From Burkholderia sp. 4M9327F10 (GTDB lineage: Bacteria > Pseudomonadota > Gammaproteobacteria > Burkholderiales > Burkholderiaceae), in assembly GCF_005503145.1 (NCBI RefSeq), contig NZ_SCNV01000025.1, positions 50,284 to 114,283 on the forward strand: 64,000 nt of DNA. Reading direction: 5' to 3'. The notes beneath the pieces are model-generated. The model was given only the letters and a program-made list of their open reading frames with translations, searched no databases and was not told the DNA's origin. The position numbers were made by a program, and so were the translations under genes. Numbering within the stretch: the first letter of the stretch is position 1; every line of letters begins with the position of its first letter. This document shows positions 26,164-35,366 of this stretch, piece by piece.

Positions 26164-26309
26164 GATGAAGGACCTCCGGATTCGGCTGCGCGACGCACCG
26201 GTCGGCCGCCGACAGGCTCGAGCCGATGCGAATACTCTTATATTAGACTGCGCCGCTTTCAAAAAATCTACCGCCGATCCATCTGCTGCGATGCAGGGAT
26301 TGAGAGGTT

Positions 26310-27188
26310 TTACTCCGCCAGCGCCGACAGCAACTGATTCTTGACGATCGCCGTCGCCAGCGGCTGACGGCCGAACTCGTACCAGCCGATCTGCCGGCGC
26401 CACGTGGTGCCGGGAATCGGCTTGACGCACAACAGCGGGTCGTCGTTCCAGGCGGCATGACGCAGGTGCGGCACGATCGATACGCCGACGTTTTGCCGGA
26501 CCAGATCGGCAATCGCCGCAATCGAGTTCATTTCCAGCACCGGGTTGACCTCCACGCGCAAGCGGCGCAGCAGGCTGGTGACATGTGCGCCGGTGAGCGA
26601 TGCCGCTTCGAAGCCGATGAACGGGAAGCGTTTGAGCAGCGAGGTGACAGACGCGTCGGCCGGTGCGGTCGCCATATTGGCCAGCAGCACAAGGGGTTCG
26701 TCGTACAGGCGTTCCCACAATTCGGGCAATGTCGTCGCCCTCGGCTCGCTGATGATCACCGCCGCGTCGATCGCGCCGGCACGCACCTGACGTTCCAGAT
26801 CGGGCGTGCTGCCATGAGTGAGGCGCACATTCAGGCCCGGATAAGACACCTTTAACCGGATTACGTTTGCCGCGAGAAAGCCCATCGAGGAAACGGTCGA
26901 GCCGATCGTGATCGAACCTTCGATGCTGCGCGTGTCGGCCACGCCGCGCAGTAGCGAGTCGTAGGCGGCGACCACCGTGCGCGCCTGCTCGATGATCGAG
27001 CGGCCGGCATCGTTCAACTGGATGCTTCGCCCACTGCGGTCGAACAACTGGCGCTGGCACACGCGTTCCAGCGTGCGCATCTGCGCACCGACGGCTGCGT
27101 GCGTGAGCGCCATGCGATCCGCTGCGGCTGCCATGGTTCCGTGTTTCTCGATTGCCAGAAACGTCCGGAGCATACGGATTTCACTCAT
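26310..27188 (-). CDS. LysR-type transcriptional regulator
   Basis: The 292-residue protein has the N-terminal LysR winged HTH (residues 3-62: MLRTFLAIEKHGTMAAAADRMALTHAAVGAQMRTLE) and the usual two-lobed effector domain from about 90. It is divergent from the C45-type gene at 27472, with a 283-base A+T-rich gap, the usual position for a LysR gene controlling its neighbour. The effector might be the substrate of the downstream acyltransferase/hydrolase/MFS genes. Confidence 0.93.
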   Translation of the reverse strand: MSEIRMLRTFLAIEKHGTMAAAADRMALTHAAVGAQMRTLERVCQRQLFDRSGRSIQLNDAGRSIIEQARTVVAAYDSLLRGVADTRSIEGSITIGSTVSSMGFLAANVIRLKVSYPGLNVRLTHGSTPDLERQVRAGAIDAAVIISEPRATTLPELWERLYDEPLVLLANMATAPADASVTSLLKRFPFIGFEAASLTGAHVTSLLRRLRVEVNPVLEMNSIAAIADLVRQNVGVSIVPHLRHAAWNDDPLLCVKPIPGTTWRRQIGWYEFGRQPLATAIVKNQLLSALAE

Positions 27189-27471
27189 GCCAAACCTCCT
27201 CGAGGGCTGCCGGCAAACGCGTAAGCGGCGCGTTTGCCCGCTGCTGCAGTGGGTAGCATGATCGCACGAAACGAAAAAAAATCTTTCGCTTGAGGCAACA
27301 AAATAACGCTTTTTATTTTATTTCTCGCGTCTGAGAATCGATTTTCAAGCCGAGCCGACGCCACGAGCGTTGACGCGTAGCGGACCGGGCGCGGTGTCCC
27401 CGCAGTTGGCCCGCTCGTTACCTTTGACGCATTTGACCGGCCCGGTGCTTTCCAGCATGAGGAGTCCCACG

Positions 27472-28599
27472 ATGTCGCAAATCCAGCAATTTCCTTTTGT
27501 CAGTGTGTCCGGCAAACCGTATGACCGCGGCGTGCAATACGGCCGCGCGGTGGCCGAGCGCGTGCATCTGAGCGCCGCGCGCTACGGGCAGACGCTGCGC
27601 AATCTCGGCTACAGCGAAGCATCGCAAATGGCGCTGATCCGCTCGCTTGAGCAGGCTATCGGCGAGTTTCAGCCTGCGTATCTGGAAGAAATGCGCGGCA
27701 TCGCCGCGGGTGCAGAGGTGTCCTACGAGGACATTGTGATGATCAACGCCCGCACCGAGGTGCTGGCAAAGGCGCGTGCGGAAAAAGCGCTGGAGGCTGA
27801 GGACGAAGACGGCTGTACCGGCGTGCTGGTGCTGCCTTCCCGTTCGGCGACCGGGAAACTGATCCACGCGCAGAACTGGGACTGGAAGGCCGATTGTGTG
27901 GATACCGGCATCGTCTTGCGGGTGCGCAACGAGGACGGGCCCGATTTTCTGACTTTCGTCGAGGCGGGTGGTCTCGCGCGCAGCGGGCTGAATGCCGCCG
28001 GCGTGTCGATCACGGCGAACTATCTCGAATCCGATCGCGACTATACGCAGCTCGGCGTACCGCTCTCGCTGTTGCGCCGGCGCGTGCTCGAGGAGCCGGT
28101 GTTCGCCAACGCGCTGCGCGTGATCGCCACCACGCCGAAGTCATGCTCGAACAACATCATGCTCGGCATGGCCGAGGGCTTCGGCATCGATTTCGAGTGC
28201 GCGCCGGACGAAGCGTTCCCGATCTATCCGGGCGACGATCAACTGATCGTGCACGCGAACCATTGGGTGAGTCCGGTTGCCCGCACCAAGCTGCGCGACA
28301 CGGGCTGCGAGAACTCGCCGGACAGCTATTACCGCGACTGGCGCGTGCGTCAATTGCTGAATGCAGCGCCCAAGGTGGATCGCAACGCGGTCAAGGCCGC
28401 GCTGTTCGACGCCTTTGCTACGCCGTACTCGGTATGCCGTCCGCCACGCCTGGGCACACGGCATACGATGACGGCGACGGTCGCGATGATCGTCATGCAT
28501 CCGGGCGACGGCGAGATGGATGTGGCGCCGCTACCCGCACTCAACCGGATCTTCACTCGCTACAGCTTGCAGCACGAACCGCTGCACGAAGCAGCGTGA
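27472..28599 (+). CDS. C45-family peptidase / acyl-CoA:6-APA acyltransferase-like Ntn hydrolase
   Basis: The 375-residue protein matches the isopenicillin-N acyltransferase/C45 autoproteolytic group. The N-terminal pro-part starts FPFVSVSGKPYDRGVQYGRAVAERV. The predicted self-cleavage site is G114-C115 in EDEDGCTGVLV, which would expose C115 as nucleophile. Downstream are IHAQNWDWK, GGLARSGLNAAGVSITANYL and HANHW, all typical. These enzymes hydrolyse or transfer amide-linked acyl groups; the substrate here is unknown. ATG 27472 follows TGAGGAGT. It heads a three-gene set with a hydrolase and an MFS carrier. Confidence 0.88.
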   Translation: MSQIQQFPFVSVSGKPYDRGVQYGRAVAERVHLSAARYGQTLRNLGYSEASQMALIRSLEQAIGEFQPAYLEEMRGIAAGAEVSYEDIVMINARTEVLAKARAEKALEAEDEDGCTGVLVLPSRSATGKLIHAQNWDWKADCVDTGIVLRVRNEDGPDFLTFVEAGGLARSGLNAAGVSITANYLESDRDYTQLGVPLSLLRRRVLEEPVFANALRVIATTPKSCSNNIMLGMAEGFGIDFECAPDEAFPIYPGDDQLIVHANHWVSPVARTKLRDTGCENSPDSYYRDWRVRQLLNAAPKVDRNAVKAALFDAFATPYSVCRPPRLGTRHTMTATVAMIVMHPGDGEMDVAPLPALNRIFTRYSLQHEPLHEAA

Positions 28600-28672
28600 A
28601 GGACCTTTAGCGTTCGCCCTGCCTTCGGCGGGCGCCCACGATATGTTTGAATCCGTCCCAGAGGAATGATTG

Positions 28673-29539
28673 ATGTCCGACACTACCGAGAAGCCGTCCA
28701 CTCGCGGCGATGATAAAGCGCAGGCGCTGTACGATCTGGAATCGACCACCGTCTACGCCAGCCGTCACGACCCGCGCTTTCCGTACGCACTGTATGTACC
28801 GCGCGAAGTCCTGACGCCCGGCAATGATGTCGAGCTTGTCGTCGTGATGCACGGCACGGGCCGGCAATTCATGCGATACCGCGATGAATTCGCTCCGTTT
28901 GGCCGCTGGAACCGCTGCGTCGTGCTGTGTCCGCTGTTTCCGGTCGGCGTGCGCGGCGATGGCGATCGCAGCGGATTCAAGCGTCTGATCGAAGGCGATA
29001 TCCGTTACGACAAGGTGCTGCTGGACATGGTGAGCGAAGTCGGCGAGCGCTACGGCAAGCGTTTCGACAAGTTCGCGCTGTTCGGCTACTCGGGTGGCGG
29101 ACAGTTCGTCAACCGCTTCGCCTACGTTCACCCCGAGCGGTTGTGGGCTGCGTCCATCGGCGCGCCGGGCAACGTCACCGTGCTCGATCAGAGCAAGGAC
29201 TGGTGGGTGGGTTTGGGTGGCTTCGAGCGGCACTTCGGCAAGCGCTTCGACGTGGCAGCGTTGCAGCGTGTCGCGGTGCAGATGGTGGTCGGCCGGGCCG
29301 ATCTTGAAACCTGGGAAATCACGATGCGCGAGGACAATCCGGCGTATTTGCCGGGCATCAACGACGCCGGGGCAACGCGGCCGGAACGGCTCAGGACGCT
29401 CAAGGCATCGTTCGAAGCGGCCGGCATCCAGGTGCGTTTTGACGAGCTGGAAAACGTCGCACACAACGGTCTGCAGGCCGTCGAGGTGGTTCAGGACTTC
29501 TTTGCGCAGGTGCTGCGCGCCAAGCGCGCCGGAGAATAG
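28673..29539 (+). CDS. Alpha/beta hydrolase
   Basis: The 288-residue protein has the alpha/beta-hydrolase signs: an oxyanion-hole HGTGR at residues 60-64, the nucleophile elbow GYSGGG with S140, and a late NVAHNGLQAV histidine. It resembles the poly(3-hydroxybutyrate) depolymerase/esterase-like group. It has no signal peptide, so a cytoplasmic role is likely. ATG 28673 follows GAGGA. It lies 73 bases after the C45 gene and four bases before the MFS start, indicating one transcript. Confidence 0.87.
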   Translation: MSDTTEKPSTRGDDKAQALYDLESTTVYASRHDPRFPYALYVPREVLTPGNDVELVVVMHGTGRQFMRYRDEFAPFGRWNRCVVLCPLFPVGVRGDGDRSGFKRLIEGDIRYDKVLLDMVSEVGERYGKRFDKFALFGYSGGGQFVNRFAYVHPERLWAASIGAPGNVTVLDQSKDWWVGLGGFERHFGKRFDVAALQRVAVQMVVGRADLETWEITMREDNPAYLPGINDAGATRPERLRTLKASFEAAGIQVRFDELENVAHNGLQAVEVVQDFFAQVLRAKRAGE

Positions 29540-29543
29540 ATCC

Positions 29544-30908
29544 ATGCGTACCGACAGCGAAGCGGCGAAGATCCGGAAAGTCATCGTTTCCACTGTGATC
29601 GGAGGCACGTTCGAGTGGTTCGACTTCATGGTGTATGCGTACTTTTCGAGTTTGATCGCGCGGGCGTTTTTCTCCGGCGTCGATCACGCCGAGTCGTTGC
29701 TGCTGACGTTCGCGACGTTTGCCGTCGGCTTTCTGGTGAGGCCGATCGGCGGCGTTGTGATGGGGATGTACGCGGACCGTGCGGGGCGCGTGAAGGCGCT
29801 GTCGTGGATCATGGTGGCGATGTCGGTGGGTTCGCTGCTGCTGGGCCTGACGCCGGGCTACGCGACGCTGGGGCTCGTCGCGCCCCTGTTGGTAGTGATT
29901 GGCCGGCTCGTGCAAGGCTTCGCGGTCGGCGCGCAGTTCGCGCTGTCGTCGGTGACGATTTACGAGGTGGCGCCTCCGGGCAAGAAGATGTTCTACGGCA
30001 GTTTCAACATGCTGTCGCTGGGTATCGCGGCGATGTTGTCCTCGGGTGGCGGCTATTTGCTGTCGAAGCATCTCTCGCATGAAGAAATGGCGGCATGGGG
30101 ATGGCGCGTGCCGTTTCTGATCGGCGCGCTGGTCGGGCCGCTCGGCTTTTACATCCGGCATCACATCCGCGAGTCGGACGAGTTTCACCGGATGCAGGCG
30201 CGTCCAGACGCTCGGGCGCCCTTGCTCAAGCGCATGCGCGAATTCGTCCGCGAAAACGGCGATGCGCTCGTCTGCGCGATGGGCGTGATGATTGCCGGTA
30301 CTTCGCTGAACTACGTATGGAATGCGTATTTGCCGAACTATGCGCAATTCCAGTTACATTTGCCGCTGAGCTCTTCGCTGCAGGCGGTGTTCGTCACGAG
30401 CATCATGTCGTGCGTGCTCTCGCCGCTGTTCGGCAAGCTGGCGGATCGAGTCGGCCCGTACCGGCTGTTCTGCTTCTTCATTGTGGGCTGGATGACGTGT
30501 GTGTTCCCGTTGTTCTGGTATTTGCTGGCCGCGCCGACGGAAACGAGGCTGTTGGAGGTGCAGTTGATCGGCATGCTGTTCGTGACGCTGCAAGGCGCCG
30601 CGCACCCGGGGATGCTGGTGAGGATTTTCACTGTGCAGGGCCGTTCGACCGGTGTGGCGATTTCGTATAACACCGCGGTGATGCTGTTTGGCGGCCTGGC
30701 GCCTTTGTATATTTCGGTGGTGTCGCGGTTCACGGACGCCCAGTCCGTTCCGCCGAGCTATCTGTTCGGCACCAGCTTGCTGGCGGTCGCGCTTGTGCTG
30801 GTCTCGCGCACGGGGCGACGGGTGCTGCGGGAAGACCGCATGGAGCGGCGGGGCCGGGCTGAATTGGTCCCCAATGGTTCCGGGTCGAGCGGAGCCGGCC
30901 GAACCTGA
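29544..30908 (+). CDS. MFS transporter, proline/betaine-type (metabolite:H+ symporter)
   Basis: The 454-residue protein has twelve predicted membrane segments. It starts with VIGGTFEWFDFMVYAYFSSLIARAFF, which is the start pattern of the ProP/KgtP-type metabolite:H+ symporters. The loop motif MYADRAGRVKAL and the R..QGFAVGAQFAL block support this. The ATG at 29544 was chosen rather than a long in-frame extension that overlaps the hydrolase. It likely imports the substrate of the two enzymes upstream. Confidence 0.92.
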   Translation: MRTDSEAAKIRKVIVSTVIGGTFEWFDFMVYAYFSSLIARAFFSGVDHAESLLLTFATFAVGFLVRPIGGVVMGMYADRAGRVKALSWIMVAMSVGSLLLGLTPGYATLGLVAPLLVVIGRLVQGFAVGAQFALSSVTIYEVAPPGKKMFYGSFNMLSLGIAAMLSSGGGYLLSKHLSHEEMAAWGWRVPFLIGALVGPLGFYIRHHIRESDEFHRMQARPDARAPLLKRMREFVRENGDALVCAMGVMIAGTSLNYVWNAYLPNYAQFQLHLPLSSSLQAVFVTSIMSCVLSPLFGKLADRVGPYRLFCFFIVGWMTCVFPLFWYLLAAPTETRLLEVQLIGMLFVTLQGAAHPGMLVRIFTVQGRSTGVAISYNTAVMLFGGLAPLYISVVSRFTDAQSVPPSYLFGTSLLAVALVLVSRTGRRVLREDRMERRGRAELVPNGSGSSGAGRT

Positions 30909-30930
30909 GTGGCAGCAGGCTGGAATTGCG

Positions 30931-31182
30931 TCACCGGCGGCGCAGATGTTGCAGCTCGATTGGCAGACAGCGGACCATCAGGTGCAATGCCATCGGAACC
31001 AGCACACCATCGTCCACAATCCCGACGAAGGGTACGGCGACGTTAAAAGGATCGATCGCGTATAAGGTCACCAAAGCCAGCACGGGTATCAGCCATCCGG
31101 GGCGGTCGGGATGCTGCAGTGCATACCAGAGTACGCGCAGATCGCCCTTGAAGACCTTCCACAGTAAAGCAAACTTTTTCAT
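30931..31182 (-). CDS. YkvA/DUF1232-like small membrane protein
   Basis: The 83-residue protein contains LIPVLALVTLYAIDPFNVAVPFVGIVDDGVLVPMAL, cited as a pattern: the Y.I.P.......P..G..DD motif of DUF1232 (YkvA). One or two hydrophobic segments are likely. Function unknown. It converges on the MFS gene, with only 22 bases between the stops. Confidence 0.8.
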   Translation of the reverse strand: MKKFALLWKVFKGDLRVLWYALQHPDRPGWLIPVLALVTLYAIDPFNVAVPFVGIVDDGVLVPMALHLMVRCLPIELQHLRRR

Positions 31183-31375
31183 TCCGGCAGTTCCTCACCA
31201 TCTAGGAGGGCGACGCCGTCGCCCATCCGGCCCTTGCATCAGCTATGCTGCCTTGCGCTCCTGGATGTTCCAAGGCCGTATCTCGCAGATTGAATCCTAC
31301 TCCCGGATCGCGCGGTAGCGGTCAATCAATGTCAACAGCATCGCAGCTCATTGTTACACGTGGGGGAAACGGGGA

Positions 31376-32530
31376 ATGACGACCAATATCGGGTCTGTAG
31401 CGTGCGCCGTCAATATTGTCCTGTTCGGATCGCTGCTCAGTGCGTGTGCATCAGCCCCGCCGCCTGCATCAGCGCCCGGCGAATACAACGCGCAGTCGCC
31501 GTTCCCCGGTGCCGAATGGACCCAGGTCGAGCCCAAAGCGCTGGGCTTCTCGCAGGACGGAATTGACCAGGCGGTGGCCTATGCGAAACGGGAGGGCTCC
31601 ACTTCAGGCATGATCGTCCAGCACGGCGTGGTGGTGGCCGAGTGGGGCGACGTTGCGCGGAAGTCGAATCTCCATTCGGCGCGCAAGAGTTTTATGAGCG
31701 CGCTGATTGGTATTGCCGCAGCGCGAGGCCAGATAAACCTGGACGAGACGCTGGATCAACTCGGTATCGACGATAACGAGCCATCCCTGACATCCACCGA
31801 AAAGCAGGCAACCGTGCGCATGCTGCTGGAAGCGCGCTCGGGGGTCTATCATCCGACGGTATATGAAACCGCGCAAATGGAGGCCTCCAAGCCGCCGCGC
31901 TACAGCCATACACCGGGCACGTTCTGGTACTACAACAACTGGGACTTCAACACGGTCGGCGCGATCTACGAGAAGGCAACCGGCCAGCACATCTTCGAGG
32001 CACTGAAGACGGAGATCGCCAATCCGATCGGCATGCAGGATTACCAATCCTCGGATGGGCACTATGTATCCGGGGGACTCGCCACCCGATATCCGGCGTA
32101 TCCGTTCAACATGAGTGCTCGCGATCTGGCGCGCTTTGCATTGCTGTACCTGCATAACGGCCGCTGGCGTGACCAGCAGATTGTGCCGGCCGACTGGGTC
32201 GCGGAATCGACGACCTCGTATTCCAATACGCCGACCGGCGGCTACGGATACATGTGGTGGACGAGTACGCCCTCGAGCGGCCCGCGCGGTCCGAAGGTGG
32301 CGCTTCTGAGGCCAACCTATTGGGCCGATGGCAGCCACGGGCAATACGCTGTCGTGGTGCCGTCGCTCGACCTGGTGGTCGTGAATCTGGTCGATGTCCG
32401 GCTGACTTCGAAGAGCATGCACCAGTCCAATATGGAGGAACTGGTGTGGCTGGCCGAGTCAGCAGAAGGGGCGGCGGACATCGGGCCTGAGCCGAGGCGC
32501 GGCAAGGGCGATTCTGTGATGCCGCAATAA
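31376..32530 (+). CDS. Serine hydrolase, beta-lactamase/penicillin-binding-protein fold, lipoprotein
   Basis: The 384-residue protein has a lipobox LLSAC with cysteine 24. The catalytic SxxK is SARK at residues 101-104. A YNN follows in TFWYYNNWDFN, and an SHGQY near the end takes the place of the KTG element. This is the class-C beta-lactamase/esterase family; the role could be an esterase or peptidase acting at the envelope. The gene stands alone, with no partners evident. Confidence 0.9.
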   Translation: MTTNIGSVACAVNIVLFGSLLSACASAPPPASAPGEYNAQSPFPGAEWTQVEPKALGFSQDGIDQAVAYAKREGSTSGMIVQHGVVVAEWGDVARKSNLHSARKSFMSALIGIAAARGQINLDETLDQLGIDDNEPSLTSTEKQATVRMLLEARSGVYHPTVYETAQMEASKPPRYSHTPGTFWYYNNWDFNTVGAIYEKATGQHIFEALKTEIANPIGMQDYQSSDGHYVSGGLATRYPAYPFNMSARDLARFALLYLHNGRWRDQQIVPADWVAESTTSYSNTPTGGYGYMWWTSTPSSGPRGPKVALLRPTYWADGSHGQYAVVVPSLDLVVVNLVDVRLTSKSMHQSNMEELVWLAESAEGAADIGPEPRRGKGDSVMPQ

Positions 32531-32655
32531 ACGGGAGAGCTTGATGCGCACGATCGAGCCGATAAACCATTGGTAGACGGACGGTTTACGCGCTATCGTT
32601 CGATTAATGAAAGCTTCAGACGGCAACCGGAAGTCGCCACCTACCGGAGGTACCT

Positions 32656-33135
32656 ATGAAAGCATACATGCACCGCGTCGCAGTTGCGGCAACGCTTATC
32701 GGACTCTCCCTTCCATTTCCCGCGGTTCACGCCCAGCTCGGCAATCTTCTCAATCAGCAGGGTAGCAACGGTTCGACGCCAAGCCTCGGCGGCCTGACCG
32801 GCGGCACGTCGTCCGGAAGCCTCGGCGACCTCGGTAGCGCCTTGTCGGGCGGTTCGGTGACCTCCAGCAACAGCAGCAACGTCGCAGGCGTGCTGCAGTT
32901 CTGCATCAAGAACAACTACCTGGGTGGCAATAGTGCGTCTTCCGTCAAGGATTCGCTCATGAGCAAGCTGCCGGGTGGCGCGTCGAATTCCAATAGCAGC
33001 TATACCGACGGCGCCAGCGGCATTCTCGACACAGGTAGCGGGCAGAAGCTGAGCCTGGGTGGCGATGGCGTCAAACAGCAGCTCACCAAGCAGATCTGCG
33101 ACAAGATACTCGACCAGGGCAAGTCGATGCTCTGA
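32656..33135 (+). CDS. DUF2501 family secreted protein (YjjA-like)
   Basis: The 159-residue protein has a signal peptide ending VHAQ at about residue 27, a G/S/N-rich middle, and the DUF2501 C-terminal half: VAGVLQFCIKNNYLGG and QLTKQICDKILDQGKSML with two conserved cysteines. A near-perfect GGAGGT site lies five bases before the ATG. Function unknown; E. coli YjjA is the known relative. Confidence 0.9.
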   Translation: MKAYMHRVAVAATLIGLSLPFPAVHAQLGNLLNQQGSNGSTPSLGGLTGGTSSGSLGDLGSALSGGSVTSSNSSNVAGVLQFCIKNNYLGGNSASSVKDSLMSKLPGGASNSNSSYTDGASGILDTGSGQKLSLGGDGVKQQLTKQICDKILDQGKSML

Positions 33136-33196
33136 CCGCTGTCCGGCCTTTGCAAGACGGCATCAAAGCCCTTGTCTTGCCCGGTGCCGTCGAGCC

Positions 33197-34732
33197 TCAT
33201 CCCATGTCGGTGTGTGCCGGGATACCGGCTTCTCCGGTCCCTTCGAAACGGGCCGCTGTTTTGCGGAACGGAATCACCCGGAGATTTTTCAATGCTACCC
33301 ATGCAAGGGCCAATGTCGCCGCACAAACCGCAAAGAATACGCCGAAGGCGTGGGTCAACCTGACTGTGCCAACGGCCTGGGTTGCGAACGCAGCGTGCGT
33401 ATGCAGGTCGGTTCGCGAACCGTCGAGCAGCCGCGCGTCCGTACCGAGCAGGTGGAGTATGAGCGCGCTGAAGACGGCGACGCCGATCGTGCCGCCTACT
33501 GCGCGAAAGAACGTATGCACAGCAGTGGCGATGCCGATATCGCTTGCCGGCACGGAGTTTTGCGATGACACCATCATCGGTGGCAGGCTGGCGCCGATCC
33601 CGACACCTTGAAGGAACGTCAAGGCGACGATGGCGACGATGGGCAGGCCGGCAATGCCGTAGGCGAGTATGGCGAGTACCGGAGCGGCGACCGCCAGACC
33701 GGCCAGTGGCGGCAGCTTGTATTTGCCGCTATAGCGCATGTATTGCCCCGACAGGTATGAGCCAAGGACCACGCCGAAGAGCGGTGCGGTGAGCATGCCG
33801 CCCGCTTCGCCGACGCTCTGGCCGCGGCCGATCTGAAGATAAAGCGGCAGGTAGATGCTGAGCGCCATGTTGACCATCGTGATCAGGACCGCGCCGATCG
33901 AAGTGACGACGATGATGCGGTTGTGCAGGATGGAGAGCGGCAGCAGCGGTTCGCGGGCGCGCTTTTGCCATGCTACGAACAGCGCGGCGAGTGCAACGGT
34001 CCCGCCGAACAGAGCGACGGTGGGCAACGCATCCCACGCGAAGCGCCGCCCGCCCCAGGTGAGCGCGAGCAACAGACACACGGTCGAGCTGACCATCAAT
34101 GCGGAACCGAGGTAGTCGATCTTGTGCTCCTTGCGTTGCGCCGACAGGTCCGCCAGCGTGACCCAACTGAGTCCGGCCGCAATCACGATCAGCGGCAGGT
34201 TGATCCAGAAGATCCAGCGCCACGAATAGTGCCCGGACAACAGGCCGCCGAGCACGGGGCCCGCCAGGCTCGAGACGGCGTAGGTGCCGGAGATATACGC
34301 CTGGTAGCGGCCCCGTTCACGTGGCGACAGAATGTCGGCGACGATGGTGTTGGGCAGCGCCATCAACGCGCCGCCCCCTAGCCCCTGGATGCCGCGTCCG
34401 ATGATCAGCGTGTTCAGGTCAGGCGCCCAGCCGCACACAATGGAGCCGGCCAGGAACAACACCAGCGCGGCAATGACGACGCTGCGCCGCCCGTGGATAT
34501 CGCTCAGGCGTCCCGCTACCGGTGTGCTGGCGGTGGAGGTCAGAAGGTAAGCCGTCACGACCCATGAGACGCTGCCGAATCCGCCGAATTCGGTTGCGAT
34601 CGGCGCCAGCGCCGGCGCAACGATGGCCTGATCGATCGTACCGAGCAGCATGATCAAAACCAGTCCACAGAAGATGGTGTGGATCTGTCTACCGGTGTAG
34701 CGCGTGTGTGCATCTGCAGGAATACTACTCAT
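33197..34732 (-). CDS. MFS drug transporter, DHA2 family (14 TM)
   Basis: The 511-residue protein has about 14 membrane segments. Family motifs are MLLGTIDQAIVAPALAPIA at the start, RLSDIHGRRSVV between segments 2 and 3, and GPVLGGLLSGHYSWRWIFWINLP (motif C region). DHA2 carriers export drugs, dyes or metabolites by proton antiport. It is the last gene of the minus-strand cluster starting at 43263, 41 bases after the cupin gene, and could export the pathway product or give self-resistance. Confidence 0.93.
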   Translation of the reverse strand: MSSIPADAHTRYTGRQIHTIFCGLVLIMLLGTIDQAIVAPALAPIATEFGGFGSVSWVVTAYLLTSTASTPVAGRLSDIHGRRSVVIAALVLFLAGSIVCGWAPDLNTLIIGRGIQGLGGGALMALPNTIVADILSPRERGRYQAYISGTYAVSSLAGPVLGGLLSGHYSWRWIFWINLPLIVIAAGLSWVTLADLSAQRKEHKIDYLGSALMVSSTVCLLLALTWGGRRFAWDALPTVALFGGTVALAALFVAWQKRAREPLLPLSILHNRIIVVTSIGAVLITMVNMALSIYLPLYLQIGRGQSVGEAGGMLTAPLFGVVLGSYLSGQYMRYSGKYKLPPLAGLAVAAPVLAILAYGIAGLPIVAIVALTFLQGVGIGASLPPMMVSSQNSVPASDIGIATAVHTFFRAVGGTIGVAVFSALILHLLGTDARLLDGSRTDLHTHAAFATQAVGTVRLTHAFGVFFAVCAATLALAWVALKNLRVIPFRKTAARFEGTGEAGIPAHTDMG

Positions 34733-34773
34733 GACTGATCATCCGTCCGCCAGATTGAGGTAATCGGCGCTGC

Positions 34774-35289
34774 TCAGACCGCAGCAACGCTTTCGTTTGC
34801 ATAGATATGCTTCAGGTGCCCGTCGTCCTCGCGTGCCAGCGTACCAAGACTCGCATTCTGGGGCAGATTCTGCAACCGGAACAGAACCAGTGGCGCCTGT
34901 CCGTTGCGATTGTCGACGGCGTGCGTACACCATGCGGGGACGAACAGCACGTCGCCCTCGGCGATGCGCTTTCTGTCGTTTTCGCTGCCGAGACTCGCGT
35001 CGCCCGAACCGGAACGCACGATGTAAAGATGCCAGAAAGAATGGCGATGCGGTTTGGTCGTCTCGCCAGGATTGAGCACCTGGATCACCAGCGAGAGGCC
35101 TGGCGCAATCGTTGCCTGATCGGCGGCCTGGCTGCTGCCCAACGCGAGTGTTCCTTGCACGTTGTGCGGCCGCTTTGCAAGCGACGTCTCCACGTCGCTC
35201 CAGTTCCAGACGAGGGCATCCGCCGCGAGCCGTGTGGTTTTTTCGAGGTACTCCGAAAAGGCGAGAATTTCACCGCGAGAGACTTGCAT
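34774..35289 (-). CDS. Cupin domain protein
   Basis: The 171-residue protein has a single cupin barrel. Motif 1 is NPGETTKPHRHSFWHLYIVRSGSG with metal-type histidines, and motif 2 is GDVLFVPAWCTHAVDN with a further histidine. An N-terminal helical part (FSEYLEKTTRLAADALVWNW) precedes it. It could be an enzyme (dioxygenase or isomerase) or a small-molecule-binding protein. It sits between the oxygenase (77 bases) and the DHA2 transporter (41 bases) on the same strand. Confidence 0.85.
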   Translation of the reverse strand: MQVSRGEILAFSEYLEKTTRLAADALVWNWSDVETSLAKRPHNVQGTLALGSSQAADQATIAPGLSLVIQVLNPGETTKPHRHSFWHLYIVRSGSGDASLGSENDRKRIAEGDVLFVPAWCTHAVDNRNGQAPLVLFRLQNLPQNASLGTLAREDDGHLKHIYANESVAAV

Positions 35290-35366
35290 GTGTCAGCTCC
35301 TGTAACGTAAACCGTGATGAATATAGATCGCTATCCTGATCGAATTGCTAACCACCTGAGCTTGAT

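Noticed and set aside
28607..29629. 340-residue minus-strand frame opposite the alpha/beta hydrolase
   Set aside because: Antisense to a gene with an intact nucleophile elbow; histidine-rich artefact.
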